Assembly (NCBI RefSeq): GCF_030160115.1 | Contig: NZ_BSNS01000002.1 | Coordinates: 124,001-188,000 of the forward strand | From: Devosia nitrariae | GTDB lineage: Bacteria; Pseudomonadota; Alphaproteobacteria; Rhizobiales; Devosiaceae | Direction of reading: 5' to 3' | DNA: 64,000 nt | Shown: positions 53,314-61,606 of the stretch, one piece after another | Layout of the letters: each line of letters opens with the position of its first letter | Position numbering within the stretch: the stretch's first letter is position 1 | Made by a program: the position numbers and the translations under genes | Notes under the pieces: generated by a model | The model's input: the letters and a program-made list of their open reading frames with translations, nothing else | Databases searched by the model: none | What the model was told of the DNA's origin: nothing

Positions 53314-54239
53314 ACCACAGCACTCAATAGCGGATCGCCGGCGAAATGGGCGTCGAGATTGGCAACGACCAGCGCCCCCATCGCCTGGCGCGTCTGATGG
53401 GTGGCACTGCCCTGGTGCGGCGCGAGGACGACGTTGTCGAGGGCGAGGAACCCCTCGGGCACGTTCGGCTCGTTTTCAAAGACGTCGAGGGCGGCTCCGC
53501 CGAGCGCACCGGATTGCAGCATCTCGAGCATCGCCGCCTCGTCGATCAGGGTGCCGCGCGCCATGTTGACCAGCATGCCTTCAGGTCCCAGGGCCTCCAG
53601 CACCTTTCGCGAGACGATGCGCTGCGTGCCCTGCCCGCCCGGCGCGATGATCACCAGCCAGTCGCAGTCACGGGCCATTTCGGCGAGGTCGTCGTAATAG
53701 ACGTAGGGGACGCCGTCCTGGCGATGGCGGCCGTGATAGACGATGCGCATCTTCATGGCCTGCAGGCGGGTGGCGATCTCCTTGCCGATGCGGCCGAGGC
53801 CGAGGATACCGGCGGTCTTGCCGGTGAGCTCGGAAAAGAGCCCGAGATTGCCCGACGGCCACCGGCCCTCGCGCACGAACCGGTCGCCCTGAGGAATGCG
53901 TCGGGCAAGCGCGATCATCAGGCCGACCGTCAGCTCGGCCACCGCGTCGTTGAGCACGTTTGGCGTGTTTGTCACCCTGATTTTGCGGGCCTTGGCGGCG
54001 GCAGCATCAATGGTGTCGTAGCCGACGCCGAAATTAGCGATGATCTCGAGCTTGGGAAGACTGTCCATCAGCGCGGCATCGACATTGCCGCCGGCGATGG
54101 CGCGCACCTTTGGCGCCATCTCTGCAATGAGTGCTGCCCTGTCGAGTGCCTCGTGGAGCTTATGGACGGTGAAGCGCTCGGCAAGCGCCGCCTCGCAGCT
54201 GTCGAGCAGCTTGTGGGTTTGCAGGAGATCAATGGCCAT
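53310..54239 (-). CDS. 2-hydroxyacid dehydrogenase (glyoxylate/hydroxypyruvate reductase-like)
   Basis: 309 residues, D-isomer-specific family. NAD(P) motif GLGRIGKEIATRL near residue 150, catalytic Arg in NMARGTLID, Glu in FENEPNVPEG and His in LAPHQGSATHQTR. Reduces glyoxylate, hydroxypyruvate or related keto acids. ATG 54239 is preferred over an upstream start that adds 20 basic residues. It overlaps the GST gene by 4 bp. Confidence 0.92.
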   Translation of the reverse strand: MAIDLLQTHKLLDSCEAALAERFTVHKLHEALDRAALIAEMAPKVRAIAGGNVDAALMDSLPKLEIIANFGVGYDTIDAAAAKARKIRVTNTPNVLNDAVAELTVGLMIALARRIPQGDRFVREGRWPSGNLGLFSELTGKTAGILGLGRIGKEIATRLQAMKMRIVYHGRHRQDGVPYVYYDDLAEMARDCDWLVIIAPGGQGTQRIVSRKVLEALGPEGMLVNMARGTLIDEAAMLEMLQSGALGGAALDVFENEPNVPEGFLALDNVVLAPHQGSATHQTRQAMGALVVANLDAHFAGDPLLSAVV

Positions 54240-54416
54240 GGGGATCCGGAGGCTGGAGTGGGCTGAGCGCTTTAGGTGATAGCGCCAGCTTCCATTCAAG
54301 TCGACCTTTGCACGAGCAAAAACAGCGTTAAGGGATGTGCAGCGACCGGCTGGACGGCGTCAAACAAATGTGTAGCAATGAGAACGCGATGGGATGGCCG
54401 CAACAATCGGAGCGGA

Positions 54417-55838
54417 ATGGGCGACACAGCGCCGTTTGATGAAATGTACGATGCGGACGGGACAGTCCGTGAACCCTATCGGGCCTTGGCCCAATGGATC
54501 GATGAGCAGCCTGAGAAGGCTCTGAGCCTCATGCAGGCGGACGCGGAGGGGATCTTCCGTCGATTGGGCATCACCTTTGCCGTTTATGGCTCGGACGAGG
54601 GGACCGAAAAGCTCATCCCGTTCGACGTCATCCCCCGGATTATCTCGGCGACCGAGTGGCGGCGGCTCTCAAAGGGCATCGAACAGCGGGTCAGGGCACT
54701 CAACGCCTTTCTCTACGATGTCTACCACCGCCAGGAGATCCTGAAGGCTGGCCGCATCCCGGAAAAGCTCATCGTCAACAACGCGGCCTTCTGCCCGGAC
54801 ATGATGGGGGTCGATCCCGCCAAGGGCGTCTATTCGCACATCATAGGGGTTGATATCGTCAGGGTCGGGCCGGACGAGTTCTATGTGCTCGAGGATAATC
54901 TTCGGACCCCGTCGGGCGTCTCCTATATGCTCGAGGATCGGGAGGCGATGATGCAGCTCGCCCCGGACCTCTTCCAGCGCATCAAGGTGGCGCCGGTCGA
55001 AACCTATCCCGAGAACCTGCGGCGCACGCTCGAAAGCGTCGCTCCCGCCAATGTAGCGGGCACGCCGACCATCGTGGTGCTGACGCCCGGTATCCACAAC
55101 TCGGCCTATTTCGAGCACTCGTTCCTTGCCGACCAGATGGGAGCCCAGCTCTGCGAAGGTCAGGACCTCTTCGTCGACGGCGGCAAGGTCTACATGCGAA
55201 CAACGACCGGCCCCGAACGTGTCGACGTCATCTACCGCCGGATCGACGACGACTTCCTCGATCCCCTGACCTTCCGACCGGATTCGATGCTGGGCGTGCC
55301 GGGGCTCTTCAATGCCTATCGCGCGGGGAACGTCACCCTGGTCAATGCACCGGGCACGGGTATCGCCGACGACAAGGCGGTCTATACCTACGTGCCGCAG
55401 ATCATCGAGTTCTATCTCGGGGAGAAGTCGATCCTTTCCAACGTGCCGACCTACAACTGCACCGACGAGGACCAGCGCGCCTATGTGCTCGAGCACATCG
55501 GTGAACTGGTGGTCAAGGAAGTGCACGGCTCGGGCGGCTACGGCATGCTCGTCGGTCCGACCTCGACCAAGGCGCAGCAGGCCGAATTCAAGAAGAAGAT
55601 CGAGGCCCGACCCGACAACTACATCGTCCAGCCGACCCTCGCCCTTTCCACCTGCCCGACTTACGTCAACAGCGGCATCGCCCCGCGGCATGTGGATTTA
55701 CGACCCTACGTGCTCGTTGGCGACAAGGTCCGCATCACGCCGGGAGGCCTCACGCGCGTCGCGCTGACCAAAGGTTCGCTGGTGGTCAATTCCAGCCAGG
55801 GCGGCGGGACCAAGGACACCTGGGTGCTGGAAGATTGA
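54417..55838 (+). CDS. Circularly permuted ATP-grasp protein (type 2)
   Basis: 473 residues. DUF404/DUF407 family: AEGIFRRLGITFAVYG, HRQEILKAGRIPEKLI, DIVRVGPDEFYVLEDNLRTP (Mg/ATP acids), VKEVHGSGGYGMLVGP (glycine-rich ATP lid) and PTLALSTCPT. It is predicted to form amide bonds on a peptide or amino acid. In alphaproteobacteria it is typically followed by an alpha-E protein and a transglutaminase, as here. ATG 54417 was chosen since an earlier open frame adds 47 unrelated residues. Confidence 0.92.
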   Translation: MGDTAPFDEMYDADGTVREPYRALAQWIDEQPEKALSLMQADAEGIFRRLGITFAVYGSDEGTEKLIPFDVIPRIISATEWRRLSKGIEQRVRALNAFLYDVYHRQEILKAGRIPEKLIVNNAAFCPDMMGVDPAKGVYSHIIGVDIVRVGPDEFYVLEDNLRTPSGVSYMLEDREAMMQLAPDLFQRIKVAPVETYPENLRRTLESVAPANVAGTPTIVVLTPGIHNSAYFEHSFLADQMGAQLCEGQDLFVDGGKVYMRTTTGPERVDVIYRRIDDDFLDPLTFRPDSMLGVPGLFNAYRAGNVTLVNAPGTGIADDKAVYTYVPQIIEFYLGEKSILSNVPTYNCTDEDQRAYVLEHIGELVVKEVHGSGGYGMLVGPTSTKAQQAEFKKKIEARPDNYIVQPTLALSTCPTYVNSGIAPRHVDLRPYVLVGDKVRITPGGLTRVALTKGSLVVNSSQGGGTKDTWVLED

Positions 55839-55840
55839 GA

Positions 55841-56785
55841 ATGTTGGGACGCACCGCACAGAACCTCTTCTGGCTCTCCCGCTACGTCGAACGGGCCGAG
55901 AACATGGCCCGGCTCCTCGAGGTTGGCTACAAGATGAGTCTCACCTCCCGCCGCGAAGGCGGAGAGGCCGAGCATCTCATCTCCATGATGCAGGCCGCCG
56001 AGGTCGACGAGGCCTTCGAGGCGACGGGGCGCATCGCCGATGTCGACACCGTCGCCCATTTCATGGTCTTTGACGAGGGAAACCCCTCTTCGGTCAAATC
56101 CTGCCTGATGGCGGCGCGCACCAATGCCAGGTCGGTCAGAACCGCCATCACCATCGACATGTGGCAAAGCCTCAATGCCGCCTGGCTCGAATTCTCCCAG
56201 ATCAAGCCGCGCGACGTGCGCGGGGCAAAGCTCCTGGGACTGCTGCAATGGGTGCGCCAGCGCAGCCACGAGTTCCGCGGAGCCCTGCTCGGCACGATCC
56301 TGCGCAACGACGGCTACGCCTTTTCCCAGGCGGGCAACTTCGTCGAGCGGGCGGACAACACGGCGCGCATCCTCGACATGAAGTACTTCGTGCTGCTGCC
56401 GCGCGCCGATCTCGTCGGAGGAGACCTCGATATCCAGCAGTGGACGCTGATCCTGCGGGCCGCTTCTGCGCACCGCAGCTACCGGCACGTCTATCATGAC
56501 CGCTACAAGGCGCGGAACATCGCCGACTTCCTGATCCTGCGACCCGAGATGCCGCGCTCGCTCGTCTTTTGCGCTCGCATGCTCAACCAGACGCTCGAGT
56601 CTCTCGCCGATATCTACGGCAAGCGCCTCGATTGCCACGACGTGGTGGCCGATCTTTGCGCCATGGTCGAGAACACCACCATGGACGAGGTCTTCGGCAA
56701 GGGGCTGCACGAGTTCCTGACGGAGTTCGTCGCGCGCAACAATCGCGTGACCGAGTGCCTGTCCGAGAGCTACAACTTCTACTGA
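55841..56785 (+). CDS. Alpha-E domain protein
   Basis: 314 residues, all-helical (DUF403/alpha-E). The typical start LGRTAQNLFWLSRYVERAEN and later NFVERADNTARILDMKYF show the internal repeat of ERAxNxAR that defines the family. Companion of the CP-ATP-grasp protein. A TTG 6 bp upstream is possible, but ATG 55841 matches family starts. It lies 2 bp after the ATP-grasp stop. Confidence 0.92.
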   Translation: MLGRTAQNLFWLSRYVERAENMARLLEVGYKMSLTSRREGGEAEHLISMMQAAEVDEAFEATGRIADVDTVAHFMVFDEGNPSSVKSCLMAARTNARSVRTAITIDMWQSLNAAWLEFSQIKPRDVRGAKLLGLLQWVRQRSHEFRGALLGTILRNDGYAFSQAGNFVERADNTARILDMKYFVLLPRADLVGGDLDIQQWTLILRAASAHRSYRHVYHDRYKARNIADFLILRPEMPRSLVFCARMLNQTLESLADIYGKRLDCHDVVADLCAMVENTTMDEVFGKGLHEFLTEFVARNNRVTECLSESYNFY

Positions 56786-56788
56786 CCC

Positions 56789-57589
56789 ATGCGTATCGCC
56801 ATCCATCACCAGCTCTCGATCACCCCGCCGCCCGAAACCGGCAACATGGTCTTTCAACTCCTCATGACGCCGAGGAGCGGGGCCACGCAGAAAGTCGAGC
56901 GCTGGAGCGTCGAGACGACCGGTATCGGCAATGCCGCCCGCTATGCTGACGCCTTCGGAAACACCGTGCACTTCGTCAACCAGATGCGCCCGGAAGGCCC
57001 TGTTGGCATCACCGCCACGGGAGTCGTCGAGACCTCCGACAGAAACGGCGTCCTTGGCAAGCCGACCGGCGAACCGGTGCCGGGCCTTTATCTGCGGGCA
57101 ACGACGCTGACCAAGGTGCCGGTCACCCTCTACGGCAAGTTCCGCGGCATGAAGGACGATCGCATCGGCCTGCTGCACGCCCTGATGGCGCGGGTCGGCG
57201 AAGTGCTCGGCGGAGAGGAGATGCAGGCCGGACAACTCCAGAGCCAGGACGGACAAAGCCAGACGCAGACCGTGGGCGAGGCACGCAAGGCCGATGCCGC
57301 GCTTCTCGCCCACGGTTTCATCGGCGCTGCGCGGGCCCTCGACATCCCGGCGCGCTATGTCAGCGGATATCTCCTTGGCGACGGGGAGCCGCCCGGGCTG
57401 CACGGCTGGGCCGAGGCTTACGATCCCGGCCTCGGCTGGATCGGCTTCGATCCATACCTCCAGATCTGCCCGTCCGAGCAGCACGTGCGTCTTTGTGTCG
57501 GGCTCGATGCGCTTTCGACGACGCCGGTGCGGGCGGTGCCTGACGGGAATGGGGTCAAGACCATAGCCGTGAGCGTCGAAGCCGCTTAG
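56789..57589 (+). CDS. Transglutaminase-like protein with missing catalytic Cys
   Basis: 266 residues. N-terminal beta domain (1-150) and transglutaminase-like core with RALDIPARYVSGYLLGDG, HGWAEAYDPGLGWIGFDP (His and Asp of the triad) and ICPSEQHVRLCVGLD. The family's catalytic GVCQDFAH-like segment reads KADAALLAH here: Cys to Ala, Gln to Ala, Asp to Leu, with the following AH-F-I kept in register. So it should not be an active protease or transglutaminase. It lies 3 bp after alpha-E. Its TAG stop is the first three bases of a family A repeat. Confidence 0.88.
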   Translation: MRIAIHHQLSITPPPETGNMVFQLLMTPRSGATQKVERWSVETTGIGNAARYADAFGNTVHFVNQMRPEGPVGITATGVVETSDRNGVLGKPTGEPVPGLYLRATTLTKVPVTLYGKFRGMKDDRIGLLHALMARVGEVLGGEEMQAGQLQSQDGQSQTQTVGEARKADAALLAHGFIGAARALDIPARYVSGYLLGDGEPPGLHGWAEAYDPGLGWIGFDPYLQICPSEQHVRLCVGLDALSTTPVRAVPDGNGVKTIAVSVEAA

Positions 57590-57715
57590 AGCGAGATGCG
57601 ATTTGATAGAATCAAATCGCACGCTCCAACTTTCTATTATCGCGGGGTGTTTCGCGAAAAGCCGGTACCCATCCCGGATCAAGTCCGGGACAGGCTTTTT
57701 TCGCATCCCGCTCTA
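57587..57715. repeat. Interspersed palindromic repeat, family A, between convergent genes
   Basis: It opens TAGAGCGAGATGCG, has the palindrome GATTTGATAGAATCAAATC and GCGAAAAGCCGGTACCCA, shares the 25-bp insert with the copy at 6742, and ends TTTTTTCGCATCCCGCTCTA. The left TAG is the stop of the transglutaminase-like gene, and the right CTA (complement TAG) is the stop of the esterase gene. Confidence 0.88.
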
Positions 57716-58717
57716 GTCGGCGATCCGGCTGCTGGTCCGTGCGCCGGTGAAGGCGAGGATACGCTCGAGCGCCTGACGGCCCGCCTCGATATCGAGATTG
57801 AACTGGTATTCGTGCGGGAGCGTCGGACTGTAGTCGGTGGGAAAGAAGAGGCTGTCCGTCTCGACACCCAGCGCCTCGAGCCGCTCGACGAGAGCCTTGG
57901 CCTGCGGCGCCAGCGGATCGCCGTTGCCGCTCGAGACGAAGGCGGGCGGGAATGCGTCGGTGACGTGCTCGGTGATGGAGGCGAGCTTGAAGCGGGCGTC
58001 GCTCATGAAATTCTTCGTGCCGGAATAGGCCCAGAGCACGGTCTTGACGAACCCGCCATACTCGCCGCCGAGAGCCACATTGGCAATGTCATAAGCGCCC
58101 GAGACGAGAATGACCGCGTTGAGCTGTTCGGCGCTGAGGGTCGGGGCGATGCCGATCTCCGACGCATAGGCGGGGTCGGTGGTCAGGAGGGCGATCTGCG
58201 CGGCGATCTGCGCGCCGGCCGAGTCTCCGGCCAGGATGATCGTCTGCGGGTCGATGTTGTATTCGGCCGCGTTGGCAACGAGATAGCCAAGCGCCGCGTT
58301 CACCTGCTCGACCGGTCCGGGATAGGTGACGCCGAAGCCGTGCGCATATTCGAGGCCTATGGTCGTATAGCCATGACCGGTGAGGATCTTCAGATAGTTA
58401 GCCACGCCCTGCTTGCTGCCGGCGACCCATCCGCCGCCATGGACCCAGACGATGGTCGGCAGAGGACCTTGCGTCCCCTCGGGATAGTTGACGTCGAAGA
58501 TCTCGTCACGGCCTTCGCCATAGGTCAGGTCCTGACGTGTAATGATATTATCGGGTACGTATTTTTCGAGGGCCGCCTCGGAGGCCTGGTCTCCCCGTGA
58601 GAACACCTGCTGGATGATGGCCACCGACGGCCAGGGCGAGAGCTGGAAGGCGAGGAAAATGACAAGCGCCAGGACGACAATGATGCCTAGAATCCAGAAA
58701 AGCACGCGCCTGACCAT
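57713..58717 (-). CDS. Membrane-anchored alpha/beta hydrolase (esterase)
   Basis: 334 residues. One N-terminal transmembrane helix (VLFWILGIIVVLALVIFLAF) anchors it, with the rest probably periplasmic. The oxyanion motif VWVHGGGWVAGS and the nucleophile elbow LAGDSAGAQ mark the hormone-sensitive lipase-like/BD-FAE group. The catalytic Asp is in SSGNGDPLAP and the His in LPHEYQF. Substrate unknown. Stop codon inside the family A repeat, convergent with the transglutaminase-like gene. Confidence 0.9.
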   Translation of the reverse strand: MVRRVLFWILGIIVVLALVIFLAFQLSPWPSVAIIQQVFSRGDQASEAALEKYVPDNIITRQDLTYGEGRDEIFDVNYPEGTQGPLPTIVWVHGGGWVAGSKQGVANYLKILTGHGYTTIGLEYAHGFGVTYPGPVEQVNAALGYLVANAAEYNIDPQTIILAGDSAGAQIAAQIALLTTDPAYASEIGIAPTLSAEQLNAVILVSGAYDIANVALGGEYGGFVKTVLWAYSGTKNFMSDARFKLASITEHVTDAFPPAFVSSGNGDPLAPQAKALVERLEALGVETDSLFFPTDYSPTLPHEYQFNLDIEAGRQALERILAFTGARTSSRIAD

Positions 58718-58865
58718 CCGATTCGCCCCGTTAGGTATGGGCGAACTCTAGTCTGCTTCGGCTTTGCCTGACCACCCGAAGCCGGCAGAGGGTGAACCCG
58801 GTGCAAAAAATGCCGGGCGCATTGATGCGACGTCCCCTCAAGAGGATTATCTCGCAGTGGGCCTG

Positions 58866-59801
58866 CTAGAGGCTCAACAGGAACAGCCACATGGAGATAG
58901 TCAGCGCCGAGCCGACCGTGCCGATGAGGATGGTGTTGGCGGCAACGCTTACCCCGCGATTGTAGTAGGTGGCAAAGACATAGGAATTGATGCCGGCGGG
59001 CATGGCCGAGAGCAGTATTCCGTAGCGAGCGGTCTCGAGCGGCACGCCCAACACGAGGACCATCAGCACGTAGCAGATGGCCGGATGCAGCAGGAGTTTC
59101 ATCAGCGACAGAACCAGTGCTTGCGACCAGTTGTCGGAGAGCTTGTACTCATTGAGTGCCCCACCGATTCCGAAAAGGGCGGCAGGCACCACCGCCTGCG
59201 CCATCATGGTGAGAAACGCCTCGACCGGTTCAACGAGGGACACCCCGAGAAGGTTGGCGACAAGACCAAGCGCAATACCCCAGAGCAGCGGATTGAGGGC
59301 GATGCGGCGCGCGGCAAGAAGCAGTGCCTTGCCCAGCGGCCGGCCGTCACGGCGCATCAGCTCCATGGTGAGCATGCCCGTGGTGATGAGAATGGCCCCG
59401 TGGATGCCGATAATGGAAAAGACCGTAGGCATGGCCGGATCGCCGTACGCACGGGCCATGATGGGCAGGCCGACGAGGACCGTGTTGGTGAACATGGCCG
59501 AAAAGCCGGAAGAGACACCTTCGCCCTTGGTGTTCCCGTAGATGCGGATGCCGACGAAAATGCCGAGGGCAAAGCAAATCAACGCGCCGAAGTAGTAGGG
59601 CCCGATGATGGCCAGGTTGAAGGCTGCGCGGAAGTCGCTCGTCAATATCGAATAGAAGAGCAGGCAGGGCGTCGCGAAATTGTTGACGAAGGCAATGAGA
59701 CTGTCGATGCCCGCCGCCGGAAACAGCTTGAAGCGAACCGCGCCGTAGCCCAGCCCGATCAGCGCGAAGATCGGGGCGATAACGTTGACGATGGCGAGCA
59801 T
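58866..59801 (-). CDS. AEC-family transporter
   Basis: 311 residues, ten membrane helices in the 5+5 arrangement of the auxin efflux carrier family. NFATPCLLFYSIL near residue 42 and FGIGGALNEYKLS in the second half are family features. It exports organic acids or similar anions; the substrate is unknown. Single gene, divergent from glpD. Confidence 0.9.
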   Translation of the reverse strand: MLAIVNVIAPIFALIGLGYGAVRFKLFPAAGIDSLIAFVNNFATPCLLFYSILTSDFRAAFNLAIIGPYYFGALICFALGIFVGIRIYGNTKGEGVSSGFSAMFTNTVLVGLPIMARAYGDPAMPTVFSIIGIHGAILITTGMLTMELMRRDGRPLGKALLLAARRIALNPLLWGIALGLVANLLGVSLVEPVEAFLTMMAQAVVPAALFGIGGALNEYKLSDNWSQALVLSLMKLLLHPAICYVLMVLVLGVPLETARYGILLSAMPAGINSYVFATYYNRGVSVAANTILIGTVGSALTISMWLFLLSL

Positions 59802-59918
59802 GGGACGTCCGAAACTTGTATGGCAGCCCCCTCGCCTAGCCCCGACAGTGCGTGCGCGTCAATGGCGGCGACCTGCATTGGGTCCGCCCCCAGTCAGCTT
59901 GGTAATTGCACCCAAATG

Positions 59919-59965
59919 CGAAAGCCGTTAAGGACAAAACGAAAGGCAACCGCGCACAAGCGAAA
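59919..59965 (+). promoter_or_regulatory. Three CGAAA direct repeats phased at 21 bp (GlpR-like operator)
   Basis: CGAAA occurs at 59919-59923, 59940-59944 and 59961-59965, exactly 21 bp apart. The last ends 17 bp before glpD. DeoR-family regulators such as GlpR bind repeated TTCG/CGAAA-type elements, so this is a candidate glp operator. No glpR is in the window. Confidence 0.5.
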
Positions 59966-59982
59966 CCGTGAAGGACTACGGC

Positions 59983-61515
59983 ATGGCCGAAGCGGAAACG
60001 GTCGATATCTTCATTATCGGCGGTGGGGTGAACGGCGCGGGCGTCGCCCGCGATGCCGTGGGACGCGGATACTCGGTGATGCTGGCCGAGATGAACGACC
60101 TTGCCTCAGGCACCTCGTCGGCTGCAACCAAGCTCGTCCACGGCGGCCTGCGCTATCTCGAACACTACGAATTCCGTCTGGTGCACGAGGCGCTTGCCGA
60201 GCGCGAGGTTCTGTGGGCCATGGCCCCGCACATCATCAAGCCGCTGCGGTTCGTCCTGCCGCACCACAAGGGCCTGCGGCCGGCCTTCGTGCTGCGTACG
60301 GGCCTGGCCATGTACGACTACATGGGCGGAAGGCGCCTGCTGCCGCCGACCAAGACGCTCGACCTCAGGACCCATGAGGCCGGAAGGCCGCTCAAAGCCG
60401 GCTACAGGACCGGGTTCGAATATTCCGACTGCTGGGTGGATGACGCGCGCCTCGTCGTCCTCAACGCGCGCGATGCAGCCGACCGCGGCGCGATCATAAA
60501 GGTTAGGACCAAGGTCGTTTCAGCCCGGCGGGAGAACGGCGGCTGGACAGTCGACGTCGAGAACGATTCCGGCCGTCAGACGGTGCGCGCAACCCTCCTC
60601 GTCAACGCCTCTGGCCCTTGGGTGGACGAGGTGCTGCGCGATACCCTGGGGCAGAGCGCGGCGCACAATGTGCGCCTCGTCAAGGGCAGCCACATCGTCG
60701 TCAGGAAGCTCTTCGAGCACGATCGCTGCTACATCTTCCAGAACGCGGACGGACGCATCATCTTCGCCATTCCTTACGAGAACGACTATACGCTCATCGG
60801 CACCACCGACGAGGACTACCGTGCCGACCCTGAGGACGTGGCGATCAGCGATGCAGAGATCGACTACCTGCTGGCGGCGGCCAGCGAGTATTTTGCCGAG
60901 CCGGTGACGCGCGAGGCGATCGCCTGGACCTATTCAGGCGTGCGCCCGCTCTTTGACGACGGGGCGAGCGCCGCGCAGGAAGCGACCCGCGACTATGTGT
61001 TGAAGCTCGACGGCGACAGGCAGACGGGAGCGCTCGTCAACGTGTTCGGAGGCAAGCTCACCACCTATCGCAGGCTTGCCGACTCCGTGCTCGACAGGAT
61101 CGAAAGCGTCCTCGGCAAGCGCGGCGATAAGTGGACCGCCGGCAGCAAATTGCCCGGTGGGGAGTTCGAGCCACTGTCGTTCGAGGCCGAAGCGCGCCGG
61201 CTGCACAAGGATTATCCCGGCTTTGCCCCGGATTTCATCCGCCGCTTGATGCGGCTCTACGGGACCAAGGCACGCGCAATCCTCACGGACAGCCCGTCGC
61301 TCGAGGCTCTCGGCGCCCATTTCGGCGCCGACCTCTACGCCCGCGAGGTCGACCACCTTGTTGACAACGAGTGGGCGCTGACCGCCGAGGATATCCTCTG
61401 GCGCCGCACCAAGCTCGGACTGCGGGTGAGCCGGGAGGAAGCGGCACGGCTCGAGGCGTATGTCGCCGGCAAGGTCGCAACGTCTGCGCATCTCGTGGCG
61501 GCGAAAGCCCAATAG
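59983..61515 (+). CDS. glpD: Glycerol-3-phosphate dehydrogenase, FAD-dependent aerobic
   Basis: 510 residues. Oxidises glycerol-3-phosphate to dihydroxyacetone phosphate, passing electrons to ubiquinone at the inner membrane. FAD-binding IIGGGVNGAGVARDAVGRGY, SGTSSAATKLVHGGLRYLEH, the conserved LVNASGPWVDE and GGKLTTYRRLADS, and the C-terminal DILWRRTKLGL. ATG 59983 has AAGGA upstream; a GTG 15 bp earlier is possible. It is 91 bp upstream of glpK; both are likely one operon. Confidence 0.95.
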   Translation: MAEAETVDIFIIGGGVNGAGVARDAVGRGYSVMLAEMNDLASGTSSAATKLVHGGLRYLEHYEFRLVHEALAEREVLWAMAPHIIKPLRFVLPHHKGLRPAFVLRTGLAMYDYMGGRRLLPPTKTLDLRTHEAGRPLKAGYRTGFEYSDCWVDDARLVVLNARDAADRGAIIKVRTKVVSARRENGGWTVDVENDSGRQTVRATLLVNASGPWVDEVLRDTLGQSAAHNVRLVKGSHIVVRKLFEHDRCYIFQNADGRIIFAIPYENDYTLIGTTDEDYRADPEDVAISDAEIDYLLAAASEYFAEPVTREAIAWTYSGVRPLFDDGASAAQEATRDYVLKLDGDRQTGALVNVFGGKLTTYRRLADSVLDRIESVLGKRGDKWTAGSKLPGGEFEPLSFEAEARRLHKDYPGFAPDFIRRLMRLYGTKARAILTDSPSLEALGAHFGADLYAREVDHLVDNEWALTAEDILWRRTKLGLRVSREEAARLEAYVAGKVATSAHLVAAKAQ

Positions 61516-61606
61516 ACATCTGTGCCGCATGAGGCAGACGGCCGTATTCGCGCGTGACAATACGCGAGCCTATGAAGGATAAAAGAGTGCTAGGGGAGGA
61601 ACTTGC

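Noticed and set aside
55706..57706. 666-codon open frame on the minus strand across alpha-E and the transglutaminase-like gene
   Set aside because: Antisense shadow of three well-recognised plus-strand genes; no SD and no recognisable domain.
58764..60377. 537-codon plus-strand open frame over the AEC carrier and glpD start
   Set aside because: Antisense to the AEC transporter and out of frame with glpD; no domain.
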